From Shewanella saliphila (lineage in GTDB: Bacteria; Pseudomonadota; Gammaproteobacteria; Enterobacterales; Shewanellaceae), in NCBI RefSeq assembly GCF_014648295.1, contig NZ_BMQV01000038.1, positions 1 through 50,124 on the forward strand: a stretch of DNA of 50,124 nt, given 5' to 3'. The position numbers and the translations under genes were made by a program. A model generated the notes under the pieces. That model had not been told where the DNA came from. It did not search any database and was given only the letters and a program-made list of their open reading frames with translations. The first letter of the stretch is position 1, and the number at the start of each line of letters is the position of its first letter. This document shows, one piece after another, positions 1-9,087 of the stretch.

Positions 1-293
1 AAAAGTCGATAACGCAGTAAAAATGGCCAACAAACGCTACCCGAAGGGTTCGGCTAAAAACGTTTTACTCTTTGTTGAAAGGATCTTGCTTAGATGACTA
101 GGCATCAATCCATTCGCCTCGATTAAAACGTTTTTAACTCGAACAAAATTTAACCAGCAAAGATCAGCAGGCCCTAATGTATAAAGATGGATACCGTGAG
201 CACTCATGTTATTCATCTTTTTCGCTTAACGCGCATATTTCTAAATTCACTTTTACTATGTTTATCTGCTTTATGGACTTTTGCTTCCTAGCG

Positions 294-326
294 TTCACTT
301 CCTAACTTTCACTTCCTAACTTTCAT
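294..326. repeat. Short tandem repeat, 14-bp unit
   Basis: The unit TTCACTTCCTAACT occurs twice in perfect tandem (294-307 and 308-321), followed by a partial third copy. It is non-coding. It looks like a simple replication-slippage repeat with no assigned role. Confidence 0.7.
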
Positions 327-417
327 CTAGCACTTTCTTTGAAAAAATTTTAATTGCTCCACGCCTTGTTTAGCCTTTATTCTACATTAACTTGAATTCG
401 GCATAAGGGATGAACTT

Positions 418-519
418 ATGCGATTTAAAATCAACATGTTAACCAAGCTCATCGTCACGCTTGTAATTGTTATGCTAATAAAGCGAATTGACGCGCCAGT
501 CTCTTGCAAGTCGATTTAA
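418..519 (+). pseudogene. Possible N-terminal stub of a membrane receptor gene
   Basis: An ATG at 418, preceded by AAGGGATG, opens a 33-codon frame. It reads MRFKINMLTKLIVTLVIVML and then quickly changes character and stops at 517-519. The start resembles the signal-anchor segment of methyl-accepting chemotaxis or sensor proteins: basic residues followed by one hydrophobic helix. The sequence just after the hydrophobic helix resembles the dispersed repeat at the left edge of the window. I infer that a receptor gene was truncated, leaving only its beginning. A chance short frame is the alternative. Confidence 0.3.
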
Positions 520-620
520 CGCAGTTAGCAGAGCAAAGCGTTGCTTGAAAGGCTTTTATTATCGCGAGCTTAGGTTAAATTAATATTTTGTAGAAGTGTT
601 TCATTTTCAATGAGGTTAAT

Positions 621-1310
621 GTGAATTTACCCAATGTAGTACTAAAACAAGCCGAACAGACCTTAGCTGTCACCCCATCAAAAATTGTCTGTATTGGGCG
701 TAATTATGTAGATCATATTCATGAACTGGGCAATGACGTGCCAGATGAAATGGTGGTGTTTTTAAAGCCGAGCTCTGCTATTACTGGCACTTTATGCAGT
801 GAAATGGGTGAAACATTACATTACGAAGCCGAGCTGTGTTTTATGGTTAAGGATGGTCAATTTAGCGCGGTAGGCGTTGGCCTTGATATGACCAAGCGTG
901 AGTTGCAGGGCAAACTCAAAAAGCAGGGCTTACCGTGGGAGCGCAGTAAAGCGTTTGACGGCTCAGCGTTGTTTAGCGAGTTTATTCCAATGACGTCGGC
1001 GCAACAAGATTGGTGTTTTCAATTGACCATTGATAACCAAGTAGCTCAACTTGGGCACCAGCAATTAATGACCTATCAACCCAACGCCATGTTTGCCGCC
1101 ATCACTGAGTTTATGAGCTTAAATGACGGTGATATTGTGATGACTGGTACCCCAAAAGGGGTTGGCGCTGTTTCTGCTAATACTTCGTTTGAAATCAGCC
1201 TGTGGCCAAATGTAGCCTTTGAGGTATTTGAAACCGCACTGTCTGGTGAAAAATCAATGACCCAGCTTTGTGGCCCAGCGATGTTAGTTAAACAGTGGCA
1301 AGCAGTTTGA
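621..1310 (+). CDS. Fumarylacetoacetate hydrolase (FAH) family protein
   Basis: This 229-residue protein has the single FAH fold of the small acylpyruvate-hydrolase-like branch. Members hydrolyse or decarboxylate 2-oxo acids using a divalent metal in the cytoplasm. Visible family marks are KIVCIGRNY near residue 20, the metal-ligand segment EAEL around residue 75, the GLDMTKRELQ block, KAFDGSALF, and the C-terminal GDIVMTGTPKGVG loop. The length fits single-domain members such as YcgM. The start is GTG, chosen because GAGG lies five bases upstream and the nearby ATG (619) meets an immediate stop. The gene is monocistronic, converges on the pfa region and is followed by an intrinsic terminator. 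The exact substrate cannot be read from sequence. Confidence 0.88.
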   Translation: MNLPNVVLKQAEQTLAVTPSKIVCIGRNYVDHIHELGNDVPDEMVVFLKPSSAITGTLCSEMGETLHYEAELCFMVKDGQFSAVGVGLDMTKRELQGKLKKQGLPWERSKAFDGSALFSEFIPMTSAQQDWCFQLTIDNQVAQLGHQQLMTYQPNAMFAAITEFMSLNDGDIVMTGTPKGVGAVSANTSFEISLWPNVAFEVFETALSGEKSMTQLCGPAMLVKQWQAV

Positions 1311-1328
1311 GTGAGGAGTGTTAAAAGC

Positions 1329-1361
1329 AAAAAGACCCTCTTAGCTAAGTGGGTCTTTTTT
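1329..1361 (+). terminator. Intrinsic terminator, probably bidirectional
   Basis: AAAAAGACCC (1329-1338) pairs with GGGTCTTTTT (1351-1360) around a loop that is itself partly self-complementary. The T-run follows the stem on the + strand and an A-run precedes it, so it can also serve the - strand. It lies between the convergent FAH gene and the last gene of the pfa run. Confidence 0.85.
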
Positions 1362-1384
1362 ATTCATAATCCAAATCAGTTTGG

Positions 1385-1645
1385 TTATTTCATTAACGCG
1401 ACGGCTTCCATATCGAGCTCAATATCAGTACAGCCTTTAGCGCAATAAATACCGGGCGCTTTCGCATTTGGCTTGGCATTTTTATTGTTGGGCGGCAATT
1501 GCAATGTCAGTGGTTTATTGCAGTCGGCACATGTGGCGCTGTTGCCTTTTAGCATGCGTTTAATCAGATTTTTCTGCTGGTTAAATGACGCCAATGTTGG
1601 GCCATTTACCGCTGAAAAATCGAGTTTTTGTGTGTCGCTCATCAT
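1385..1645 (-). CDS. Small Cys-rich protein downstream of pfaD
   Basis: This is an 86-residue protein with no signal peptide or membrane segment. It has two cysteine pairs, CADC near residues 38-41 and CAKGC near residues 68-72, separated by an Asn/Lys/Pro-rich stretch. This four-Cys arrangement suggests a small zinc-ribbon-like fold, though that is inference. It starts 14 bases after the pfaD stop and ends next to the bidirectional terminator, so it is probably the last gene of the pfa transcript. I do not recognise a named family. It could be a passenger gene or a small accessory protein of PUFA synthesis. Confidence 0.7.
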   Translation of the reverse strand: MMSDTQKLDFSAVNGPTLASFNQQKNLIKRMLKGNSATCADCNKPLTLQLPPNNKNAKPNAKAPGIYCAKGCTDIELDMEAVALMK

Positions 1646-1659
1646 TGTTCCTATGCTGG

Positions 1660-3288
1660 CTATTTAACTTGATCTGCCGGGCGCCAACGTTGTAATGCAA
1701 CGGGTAGGCTAACACCCTGTGCCGTTAATAGATTCACTCGGGCCAAATAAGCGGCACCGTGCATTAAATGTTTGGCCAAGTCTACTGCATGGCGCTGGGG
1801 GTAGTCATCTAAATAACTGCCTTTTGCCCAGGCGTTAAATGCGCCAAGTGCAGGGCCTGCCCAGATTTGATAATCCATTTCACGTCCTGCCTCACCAGCA
1901 TTTGACCAACGGCTTGATAAGCCAAGGTACCAACGGAAAATTAACGCCATTTTACGTTTAGGGTTATCTTTAGCTCGCTCTATTTGTTTTGGGTCGCGCT
2001 CATTAAAATGCGCCACTGTGCCGGCCCAAATGTCATCTAGGCTTGAGCGAAACACTTGTTTTTCAAGCTTTTCACGCTCATCAGCCGGAATGGCTTCTAT
2101 TGAATCATAACGAGTATAAATTTCGTATAACTTGTTAGCGCGCATCGGGAAAAGGGTGCCGCGCTTAACCACTTGCAACTTAACGCCCATTTCGAACATA
2201 TCAGCTGCTGGTGCCATGGTGACATCGGCCATTTCTGTGGTGGCCAATAATTTACGAGTATGTTCACTGGCGCCAGCTTCTACGCAAGCCTGGTTAATTG
2301 ATCCGGTGACAATAAACGCCGCGCCCATATTGAAAGTCGCCAGTGCGGCGTCGGGCGTACCCACACCACCTCCAGCACCGACGCGAATAGGGGTTTTGTA
2401 GTTGTACTGTGTCTGGACTTCATCTTTTAGCGCCAAAATTGTTGGCAACAAGGTCACTAATGGACGGTTATCTGTGTGGCCGCCAGAGTCGGCTTCGGCG
2501 GTAATGTCATCAGCCATGGGCACTAATTGTGCTAATTCCATTTGCTCGGCGCTGATCAAGCCATCATCAAGCAGTTGTTGCAGCATTTTTACCGGTGCGG
2601 GCTGCATAAATTTAATCGCCACTTCGGTGCGGCTAATTTTTGCGATGACTTTGTTGTCTATTTGAATTTCACCATGTGCATCACGGCTTAACCCTGCTGC
2701 GCGGTAATAGACAATTTGCGGCGTTAAGCCCAAAAAGGCCGAGGCTTCAACTGTGCGCACTTTGTGTTTTAAAAATAGCTCTACGCTACCACGCTCAAGT
2801 GCTGGCTCACTTGGGCTATGGATTAAGTTAAAAGCATAAGGCCCATTCGGCAGGGCGGTTTGAATGTGCTTAATAGCTTGCTCAACCCGAGACGGAACAA
2901 GGCCCGCTGCACCAAATGAGCATAAAATACCGGCCTGACCTAATGCGATAACCAGTTCTTCAGATGAAATACCGTTGGCCATAGCACCAGCGTAATAAGC
3001 GTATTTAACCCCGTGCACACGGCGGAAATTACTGTCGCCTAAACTTTGGGTGCCAAGGGCTGGGGCAAAGGCGCTGACAGGCAGTTCATTGGCCGCAGTA
3101 ATTGCATCGGTTACCACTTGAGCTTGCTGTGCAACACCTAGGCCTTGCTGATGATCATTAACCACATAACAGGCTTGCGATAAGTCTTTAAGCTTTTTGT
3201 TCATTCCTGCAGAGTCAAAACTGACGTGCTGCTGGCTCACTTGCCAAGGCCATGGAGAAAGCTTTTCGTTTTTTAATTGGGTTGTCAT
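1660..3288 (-). CDS. pfaD: PfaD, PUFA synthase enoyl reductase
   Basis: This 542-residue protein is the FMN-dependent, 2-nitropropane-dioxygenase-type enoyl reductase of the anaerobic polyunsaturated fatty acid synthase. It acts in trans on chains carried by the PfaA acyl carrier domains in the cytoplasm. The TIM-barrel core shows GAAGLVPSRVEQAI, the flavin phosphate loop RVGAGGGVGTPDAALA, and GAAFIVTGSINQACVEAG. The length is normal for PfaD. The ATG start has AAGGA upstream. It follows pfaC after an 18-base gap and precedes the small Cys-rich gene. Family membership is clear. Whether the product is EPA or DHA cannot be told from this gene. Confidence 0.96.
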   Translation of the reverse strand: MTTQLKNEKLSPWPWQVSQQHVSFDSAGMNKKLKDLSQACYVVNDHQQGLGVAQQAQVVTDAITAANELPVSAFAPALGTQSLGDSNFRRVHGVKYAYYAGAMANGISSEELVIALGQAGILCSFGAAGLVPSRVEQAIKHIQTALPNGPYAFNLIHSPSEPALERGSVELFLKHKVRTVEASAFLGLTPQIVYYRAAGLSRDAHGEIQIDNKVIAKISRTEVAIKFMQPAPVKMLQQLLDDGLISAEQMELAQLVPMADDITAEADSGGHTDNRPLVTLLPTILALKDEVQTQYNYKTPIRVGAGGGVGTPDAALATFNMGAAFIVTGSINQACVEAGASEHTRKLLATTEMADVTMAPAADMFEMGVKLQVVKRGTLFPMRANKLYEIYTRYDSIEAIPADEREKLEKQVFRSSLDDIWAGTVAHFNERDPKQIERAKDNPKRKMALIFRWYLGLSSRWSNAGEAGREMDYQIWAGPALGAFNAWAKGSYLDDYPQRHAVDLAKHLMHGAAYLARVNLLTAQGVSLPVALQRWRPADQVK

Positions 3289-3306
3289 TATTTTTTCCTT
3301 GAAAAG

Positions 3307-6300
3307 CTAGGCTTCTTCAATACAAATAGCGATGTCTTTTACTTCGTAAATGCGTAAACCATCTTTACTTAAATTGGCATCACCCACGATGATGCGTTTA
3401 CCGTTTTCGTCTTTTACTGCACTGATGTGCACATCTAACGACATTTGTTTGTTTAGCGGATTAATTTGGCCGCGGTATTTCCATTTTATATCCGACAAAA
3501 TCTGGCCGAATTTAGGATTGGTAAAGCCAGCGCCTAAATCGTTAGTAATCGCGTAAGTTTGCATTAACTCGATGATAGCTTCAACGCCTAATGAACCTGG
3601 CATTACCGGATCTTGATGGAAATGGAATTGGAAGAACCAGTCACTTGGGTCAATGGTGCGTGATGCAGCTAAATAGCCCTGCTTATACTTGCCGCCGTTA
3701 TTGACGATTTCTGCCGTATCGATAAAGTTAAGCTGACCACCGGCTAAGCGGTAATGTGGCTGATGTGCAGGCGCATTAAACACGCGCGATTGTTTATCAA
3801 GCAAGTTGATAATGCTGTCGGCTGCGACATTGTTGTCGACATGCCAGGGTTGGGTAATTTTACCGTTATCAATGCCAAGCTGGTTTTTAAGTGCATCACC
3901 TTTAAAGTAGCCAAACACTGCGCCGCCTGTGTAAAACGGTTCGCCATCGACACTTAAATCAAAGGTAAAGTTTTGAATAATGTTACTGCCTGCAATCACG
4001 GTCGACAATAAACGCGAATCGTTAACGATGGTTTTGCCGCGTAAATCCACATGGCGCAGTAAGGTGCCGTGACCGTCGAGGTTACGGAAAAACAATTCTT
4101 GTCCCGGAAAGCCTAACGTTGTGCCCATGTAGCCAGAAATAAAGCCATTGGGTTGCAATGATATTTCCATTAACACCGAGTATGGCATTACCGCCTGATG
4201 GCTGTTTTTGGCAAAATACCATGCATCTGTTGGTACTTCATATTCAGCAATACACGATGACGGTTTTTTCAGTTCGCCACGCTTACCATTAATGTCGATA
4301 ACGCGGGTGGTTAACTGTAAATCACCGCAAGGTGTACGCGGCGGGATCAGCCCTTTATAAATGCTAAAGTCTGGCCCAAAGCATTTTTCAATATCGCCAG
4401 TAGCAAATTCAAACATATGATACGGCGTAAAAGGCACAGTATCGGGCACGCGGTTAGCGTATTTAGAATCAGCACTGACTTGCGGCGCTGCAACGTGTTT
4501 TAGCGGGATAACGCCTTTATTGGTTGCTGCATTGGTGTCGGCTATTTTCGCCATTAACGGGGCGACATCTTGCTGGCCGGCGTTGTTGTTTAAGCCAGTT
4601 GGTGTTTGATTTGTTGTGTCTGCTGTTGGCTTGGTGCTTGTATTAGCAGTTGAGTCGCCAAGGTAGCGGGTGCATTGCGCTTCTTCTTTGATCATCACCC
4701 CGAGGTTTTGAAAATCGACTACTACTTTGCCATTAAGCAAAATATCAATATTGGCTTTAGCATATGGACGTGGCGAAATACCGATTTCGGTGACTTCCAT
4801 ACGGTAAGTTAACTCGCCGTATTGCGGTAACACCTGGCCGCGACAACGCACTTTTTGCGAGGCATTTTCCAGCGGTTGAAAACGGCCGTTTTCAACTAAC
4901 GTATGCATACCAATATGCAACATAAAGAACTGCAGTAATTGGCCACAGCCTTCAGCCATTAATGAGCCGGCCATCACTTGGTCGCCTTTAAAATGACACG
5001 GGAAATACCAATGATCTGGCGCTAATTGCTTGTGGCCTTCAACTAACCCTAGGCCCCATGTGCCGCCGCCCACTTGTAAGTTGCTTACGCGCTCAATCAT
5101 TAAGAACTTTTCAGACGCAAAACACAGCGATTTTTGCATGCCAGTTTGCAGCTGGTGGCCAACGTGTTCGCCGCGAAAGCAGCTGCCAATATCGCCAGTT
5201 AATAAATGGTGAATTTGACCATAATCAAAGGCTGATTGTGCGCAGTGTAGTAACGGTGCAAATGTCGGTTTATTTGGGTTGTTAAGCACTTGCTGACGCA
5301 GCTTAATTTCATCTTCGGTTTGGATAACGCCTTTACCATCAGACAATTCTTTGTCGGTAAAGAAGCCGGCACAGCCGCCGTCCATTTTCAAAATCATCTT
5401 GTCGCCGACAAAACATTCGTACGAGAAGAAAAACAATAAGGTGTCGCCATTGCGGGCAAAGTTATTGATTTTAATGTCATAACGTAGGGTGTCGCCGCCA
5501 CGCGGTAAATCACTTAGGAAGGTCAAGGTGCAGTCGAGTAAGCGATAAACGCGCTCGCCTTTGTTTTCAAAATCGATGCCTAAGTAGCTAATTAACATTA
5601 AATCGCACTGGCCCGACTCAACCGCGACGGCCCAGGGAATTTGCCCGTCAACCAGATACGGCGCATCAACTGGGATGTCGTACTCTGTGGTCATTGAGCA
5701 AGGTTTGTATTGATTCATGCTGGCATCAAGTTTGGTTACGCGAGATACCAATAAGTAGTCGGTAGTGGGTAAGCGCACACGGCGTGAATAGCTGTCGATG
5801 ATGGCATAATCTGGGCCAAATACTTTGGCGATATCACCTTCGGCATATTCCACTAAATCGGCGTAGTTCCAAATACACGGTTTATCTGCCGGAATGGGGA
5901 CGGTGTAAGCCGGAACCTGCGCATGGTTCGGTGCCAGTACCGATTGAGCTTCAACGTTATGAGTTGGCGCATTGGTTGTTATTGTTGGTGCTATTGTTTG
6001 CGCTGTTGCGGCAGACGTCATCGAAGCCAGTTGTGATTTTAACAAGCTGTCGGCAACTTTTAACCCTGCCTCTCGACTGGCTAAAAACGCTAAGTGGGCT
6101 TGTTGTGCTAGCCATTGGTTTTGCTGAAAAGCGGTTAAATGTGCTGGTGGTATCGCCGAGCTAATCCCTTGAGTTGGATTAGTGTGATTGTCTGTTGGTT
6201 GAGGCTGCGAACCTGGAATCTGTGCTGAATGACTTGCGGGCATAATAGGCTCGTTTATATTCATTTTTATTGGGGCTTGTTCCACTGAAACGGGTTTAAT

Positions 6301-9087
6301 CGATGCGCATTGGTTAACAATGTTATCGATAGCAGCAACTGGGCTGTCGACAATGTGCTGATAGATATCGCGGCCACCTAAACTGACTTGTTTAATCAAG
6401 CTTAGTTTGGCGCTTTTGGTTAGCTGCTCTGTGAGCGGCTGACTTAAGCGGCTGGCAAGCGTCTGTTGCTGTAATGCATTAAGCGATAATCCAATGCGTG
6501 AGTATTGATTTTCACTGGCGCTAATCACCTGTGCATTAACGTCCGCTTGTTGTAACTGCTGACTTTGGATAAGTGCATTAAGCAAGCTTGCCATGCCAGA
6601 GGCGGCAAAGGTATGGCCTAACACATCTTGTGCGCTTGTAATGCTATGTGGCTTAGCCATTTGAGTTAACTGACTCGTTAGCTGCAGCCCAAAATCAGAC
6701 AGTTGGCAAAGTGGTGCAATATTGAGTTCATTGATATCAAAGGTTTGCTCGAGTTTGAGCTGATCTTGCTTGGCAAACTGCACGCTATCAATACTGGCAA
6801 AGCTGTCGGTTGGATGATCTTGCTGTAATACAATCGCGCCAGTACCTTCACCTAAGTGGATAGCGCTTTCCTGTAAACCCGTAGCTTGCAGGTGTGCATT
6901 GTTGAGTAGGCAGTTTTCAATACTGCCAGACAAATCAACCGCAGCAATAATCACCGCATCGAGCGGTTCTTGTAACGAGCCCATGGCAAACAAGTTTTGC
7001 GCCACATCAATACAGCGATTAACCGATTGTTCAGCGGCTGAAATGGTAAAGGCGGGGCCGTTAAAGTCCCAAAGCGATGAAATCCTCGACGCCATAATAT
7101 TGCCAATAAAACTGGTGTACTGGTTTAATTTGGCGGCATCGAGCACGCTGTCCATGGCGATGGCTTCAAGGGCCTGGTATTCATCGTTTGTAAGTTCAAC
7201 ACCTTGAGCGGCGAGGCTTTGCGCAAGCTGGCTGTGCAAGTTTACTCGGCCACGGAATTGATGTAATTCTAGCTCGGTTTCCATGGCCACTAACACGGCC
7301 ACTTTGCTACCGGGTTTAAGGTTGGCATTCACAATGGCTTCATCGGCGACTTTTATCAGTAACAACTGTTGCGAAATTAATCGGTCGTCTTCATTCGGCG
7401 GCACTTTGAAGCGTAAAAAATCAAAGTCGAATTGATCTATGTATGCACCATCAGGCACCTGCTCAATACCGTATTTGGCCAATAGTTCTGGATGTTTGTT
7501 GATGCCTTTCCAGCGTTGAGTCGGCAATGGGGTAAATAAATGTTGTTTAGCGCGAATACGCTCAGCAAGCTGATTAACGCTACTGCACTGGCCAAAGTGA
7601 GCTGCCATCCCGGTAATGTGCATCGGTTTTTCGCTGGCGTTGATCACCTGAGTCGGTTGTTGCGATGTTGCCGCTGCTTCAGAGTACGACTCTAATAACA
7701 GGTGAGCATTACAGCCCCCAAAACCAAATACTGACACGCCAGCATGACGTGCGCGATTACCGACTTTATCTGGCCAAGGTAGCACTTCATTGGGCAAGGT
7801 TGCCTGACCAAATAAGCCATTAGGAGAGGCGATAGGTGCGCTGATATTAATACTCGGTGGTAACACACCTTCACGCATGGCAAAAATCATTTTCATGATG
7901 CCTGGCATACCCGCTGCGGTGAGTAAGTGGCCCAAATTAGATTTAGCCGATCCAAGCCGTGGCGTGGCACTGCCATTGAGTTTATCTTCAAAAAAGCGCT
8001 CCATTGAGGTTAACTCAACTTTGTCGCCCAATGGCGTTCCCGTGGCATGGCATTCAATCACTTCAATGCTGGCAGGGGTAATGCTTGAGTCTAATGAGGC
8101 CGCTTCACGATATGCTCGCTCAAAGGCTTGCACTTGGCCTTTACTGTTTGGGCTAAGCACAAACTGGCCTTTACCGTCGTTTGATAAACCAATGCCGCTG
8201 ACGAGGGCATAAATATGGTCGCCATCAAGCTCGGCATCTTCAAGGCGTTTTAGCACTAAGACGCCAGCACCTTCACCGGCAAACAAGCCTTTGCTGTTGC
8301 TGTCAAACGGCGCTGAAATGCCGTGGTCTGGATAGGCATGAAAAATCGAAAAGCCCATGTTGATAAAAAAGGGATCAGCGCCCGATACCGCGCCAGCCAG
8401 CATCATGTCGGCTTTGCCAGTATGCAAATAATCACAGGCAAGCTTTAATGCATAAACAGAGCTAGCGCAGGCAGCATCTAGGCTTAATTGCGCGCCGCCC
8501 AATCCTAAGGCATCTGCTACTAGCTTTGAGGCATTGTGAGCCACCGCGCCATTGCGCCAATTATGTTGCTCGGTTTGTGCGGTTAAACCAAAATCTTGCA
8601 ATACAAAATTAGGTTGTTGTAATTTGGTTTGTAAGGCTTTTTCGACCACGCTGTGATAAAGCGGTACAAATAATTGGTTTGACTTAGCGGTGGGGAACGA
8701 CAAGGCGCCCATCACAATACCGGTACGCTGTAAGCTAGGATGATTAAGATCGGTAATCCCAGCATCGGCTAAGGCGTTACGTGCTGTGTCGGTGGCCCAT
8801 AAAAAGCTGTCGTCTAGGCCTTTAAAAGCACTGCTATCAATATGATAACCATCAGAGTTAAAACTGAAGTCCTGAATGTAGCCGCCTTTGTCGCAATAAA
8901 AACGGTCTGACTGACCCTGCACACCGATGTAATCGCTAGGCGATGCATTGAGTTTTTGCGCATTTATTTGGCTACGCGAATCTTTTTTGTTGATGAGGTT
9001 TTGCCAAAATTTTGCCGGAGTGTCGGCATCGGGATATTGATTGGCTAAGCCTACAATGGCTATCTTGGGAGCAGCTTGAGAACTCAA
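3307..9087 (-). CDS. pfaC: PfaC, PUFA synthase KS-CLF-DH-DH subunit
   Basis: This 1926-residue megasynthase subunit has an N-terminal ketosynthase with active-site Cys207 in DAACASS, plus ECHATGTPLGD and NLGH motifs. A chain-length-factor ketosynthase follows that lacks the active Cys (GPAFTISAAEQS, near residue 690). An Ala/Gln/Thr-rich linker leads to two FabA-like hot-dog dehydratases, with catalytic-type motifs HFKGDQVMAGSL near 1365 and HFHQDPVMPGSL near 1820. The dehydratases make and isomerise the double bonds, and KS-CLF governs elongation. The start is TTG, overlapping the pfaB stop as TTGA with AAGGAG seven bases upstream, so translation is probably coupled. The length is typical of Shewanella PfaC. 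Confidence 0.96.
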   Translation of the reverse strand: MSSQAAPKIAIVGLANQYPDADTPAKFWQNLINKKDSRSQINAQKLNASPSDYIGVQGQSDRFYCDKGGYIQDFSFNSDGYHIDSSAFKGLDDSFLWATDTARNALADAGITDLNHPSLQRTGIVMGALSFPTAKSNQLFVPLYHSVVEKALQTKLQQPNFVLQDFGLTAQTEQHNWRNGAVAHNASKLVADALGLGGAQLSLDAACASSVYALKLACDYLHTGKADMMLAGAVSGADPFFINMGFSIFHAYPDHGISAPFDSNSKGLFAGEGAGVLVLKRLEDAELDGDHIYALVSGIGLSNDGKGQFVLSPNSKGQVQAFERAYREAASLDSSITPASIEVIECHATGTPLGDKVELTSMERFFEDKLNGSATPRLGSAKSNLGHLLTAAGMPGIMKMIFAMREGVLPPSINISAPIASPNGLFGQATLPNEVLPWPDKVGNRARHAGVSVFGFGGCNAHLLLESYSEAAATSQQPTQVINASEKPMHITGMAAHFGQCSSVNQLAERIRAKQHLFTPLPTQRWKGINKHPELLAKYGIEQVPDGAYIDQFDFDFLRFKVPPNEDDRLISQQLLLIKVADEAIVNANLKPGSKVAVLVAMETELELHQFRGRVNLHSQLAQSLAAQGVELTNDEYQALEAIAMDSVLDAAKLNQYTSFIGNIMASRISSLWDFNGPAFTISAAEQSVNRCIDVAQNLFAMGSLQEPLDAVIIAAVDLSGSIENCLLNNAHLQATGLQESAIHLGEGTGAIVLQQDHPTDSFASIDSVQFAKQDQLKLEQTFDINELNIAPLCQLSDFGLQLTSQLTQMAKPHSITSAQDVLGHTFAASGMASLLNALIQSQQLQQADVNAQVISASENQYSRIGLSLNALQQQTLASRLSQPLTEQLTKSAKLSLIKQVSLGGRDIYQHIVDSPVAAIDNIVNQCASIKPVSVEQAPIKMNINEPIMPASHSAQIPGSQPQPTDNHTNPTQGISSAIPPAHLTAFQQNQWLAQQAHLAFLASREAGLKVADSLLKSQLASMTSAATAQTIAPTITTNAPTHNVEAQSVLAPNHAQVPAYTVPIPADKPCIWNYADLVEYAEGDIAKVFGPDYAIIDSYSRRVRLPTTDYLLVSRVTKLDASMNQYKPCSMTTEYDIPVDAPYLVDGQIPWAVAVESGQCDLMLISYLGIDFENKGERVYRLLDCTLTFLSDLPRGGDTLRYDIKINNFARNGDTLLFFFSYECFVGDKMILKMDGGCAGFFTDKELSDGKGVIQTEDEIKLRQQVLNNPNKPTFAPLLHCAQSAFDYGQIHHLLTGDIGSCFRGEHVGHQLQTGMQKSLCFASEKFLMIERVSNLQVGGGTWGLGLVEGHKQLAPDHWYFPCHFKGDQVMAGSLMAEGCGQLLQFFMLHIGMHTLVENGRFQPLENASQKVRCRGQVLPQYGELTYRMEVTEIGISPRPYAKANIDILLNGKVVVDFQNLGVMIKEEAQCTRYLGDSTANTSTKPTADTTNQTPTGLNNNAGQQDVAPLMAKIADTNAATNKGVIPLKHVAAPQVSADSKYANRVPDTVPFTPYHMFEFATGDIEKCFGPDFSIYKGLIPPRTPCGDLQLTTRVIDINGKRGELKKPSSCIAEYEVPTDAWYFAKNSHQAVMPYSVLMEISLQPNGFISGYMGTTLGFPGQELFFRNLDGHGTLLRHVDLRGKTIVNDSRLLSTVIAGSNIIQNFTFDLSVDGEPFYTGGAVFGYFKGDALKNQLGIDNGKITQPWHVDNNVAADSIINLLDKQSRVFNAPAHQPHYRLAGGQLNFIDTAEIVNNGGKYKQGYLAASRTIDPSDWFFQFHFHQDPVMPGSLGVEAIIELMQTYAITNDLGAGFTNPKFGQILSDIKWKYRGQINPLNKQMSLDVHISAVKDENGKRIIVGDANLSKDGLRIYEVKDIAICIEEA

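Larger units (their letters stand above)
1..620. other. Repeat-rich intergenic leader without an intact gene
   Basis: No convincing intact coding region is visible here. Near the left edge there is dispersed-repeat-like sequence containing GTCGATAACGCAGT (about 5-18). A related string, GTCGATTTAACGCAGT, recurs at about 510-525, which suggests two copies or fragments of one interspersed element. A short 14-bp tandem repeat and a receptor-like gene stub are listed separately. The only clear function is at the right end, where GAGG at 612-615 is a ribosome binding site for the next gene. Confidence 0.5.

Noticed and set aside
1..300. tRNA or rRNA gene near the left edge
   Set aside because: No cloverleaf, GTTCRA T-loop or rRNA signature could be found by eye on either strand.
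7877..8212. Long open frames antisense to pfaC, pfaA and other large genes
   Set aside because: They follow the codon bias of the opposite strand, lack ribosome sites and family motifs, and overlap strongly conserved synthase domains.
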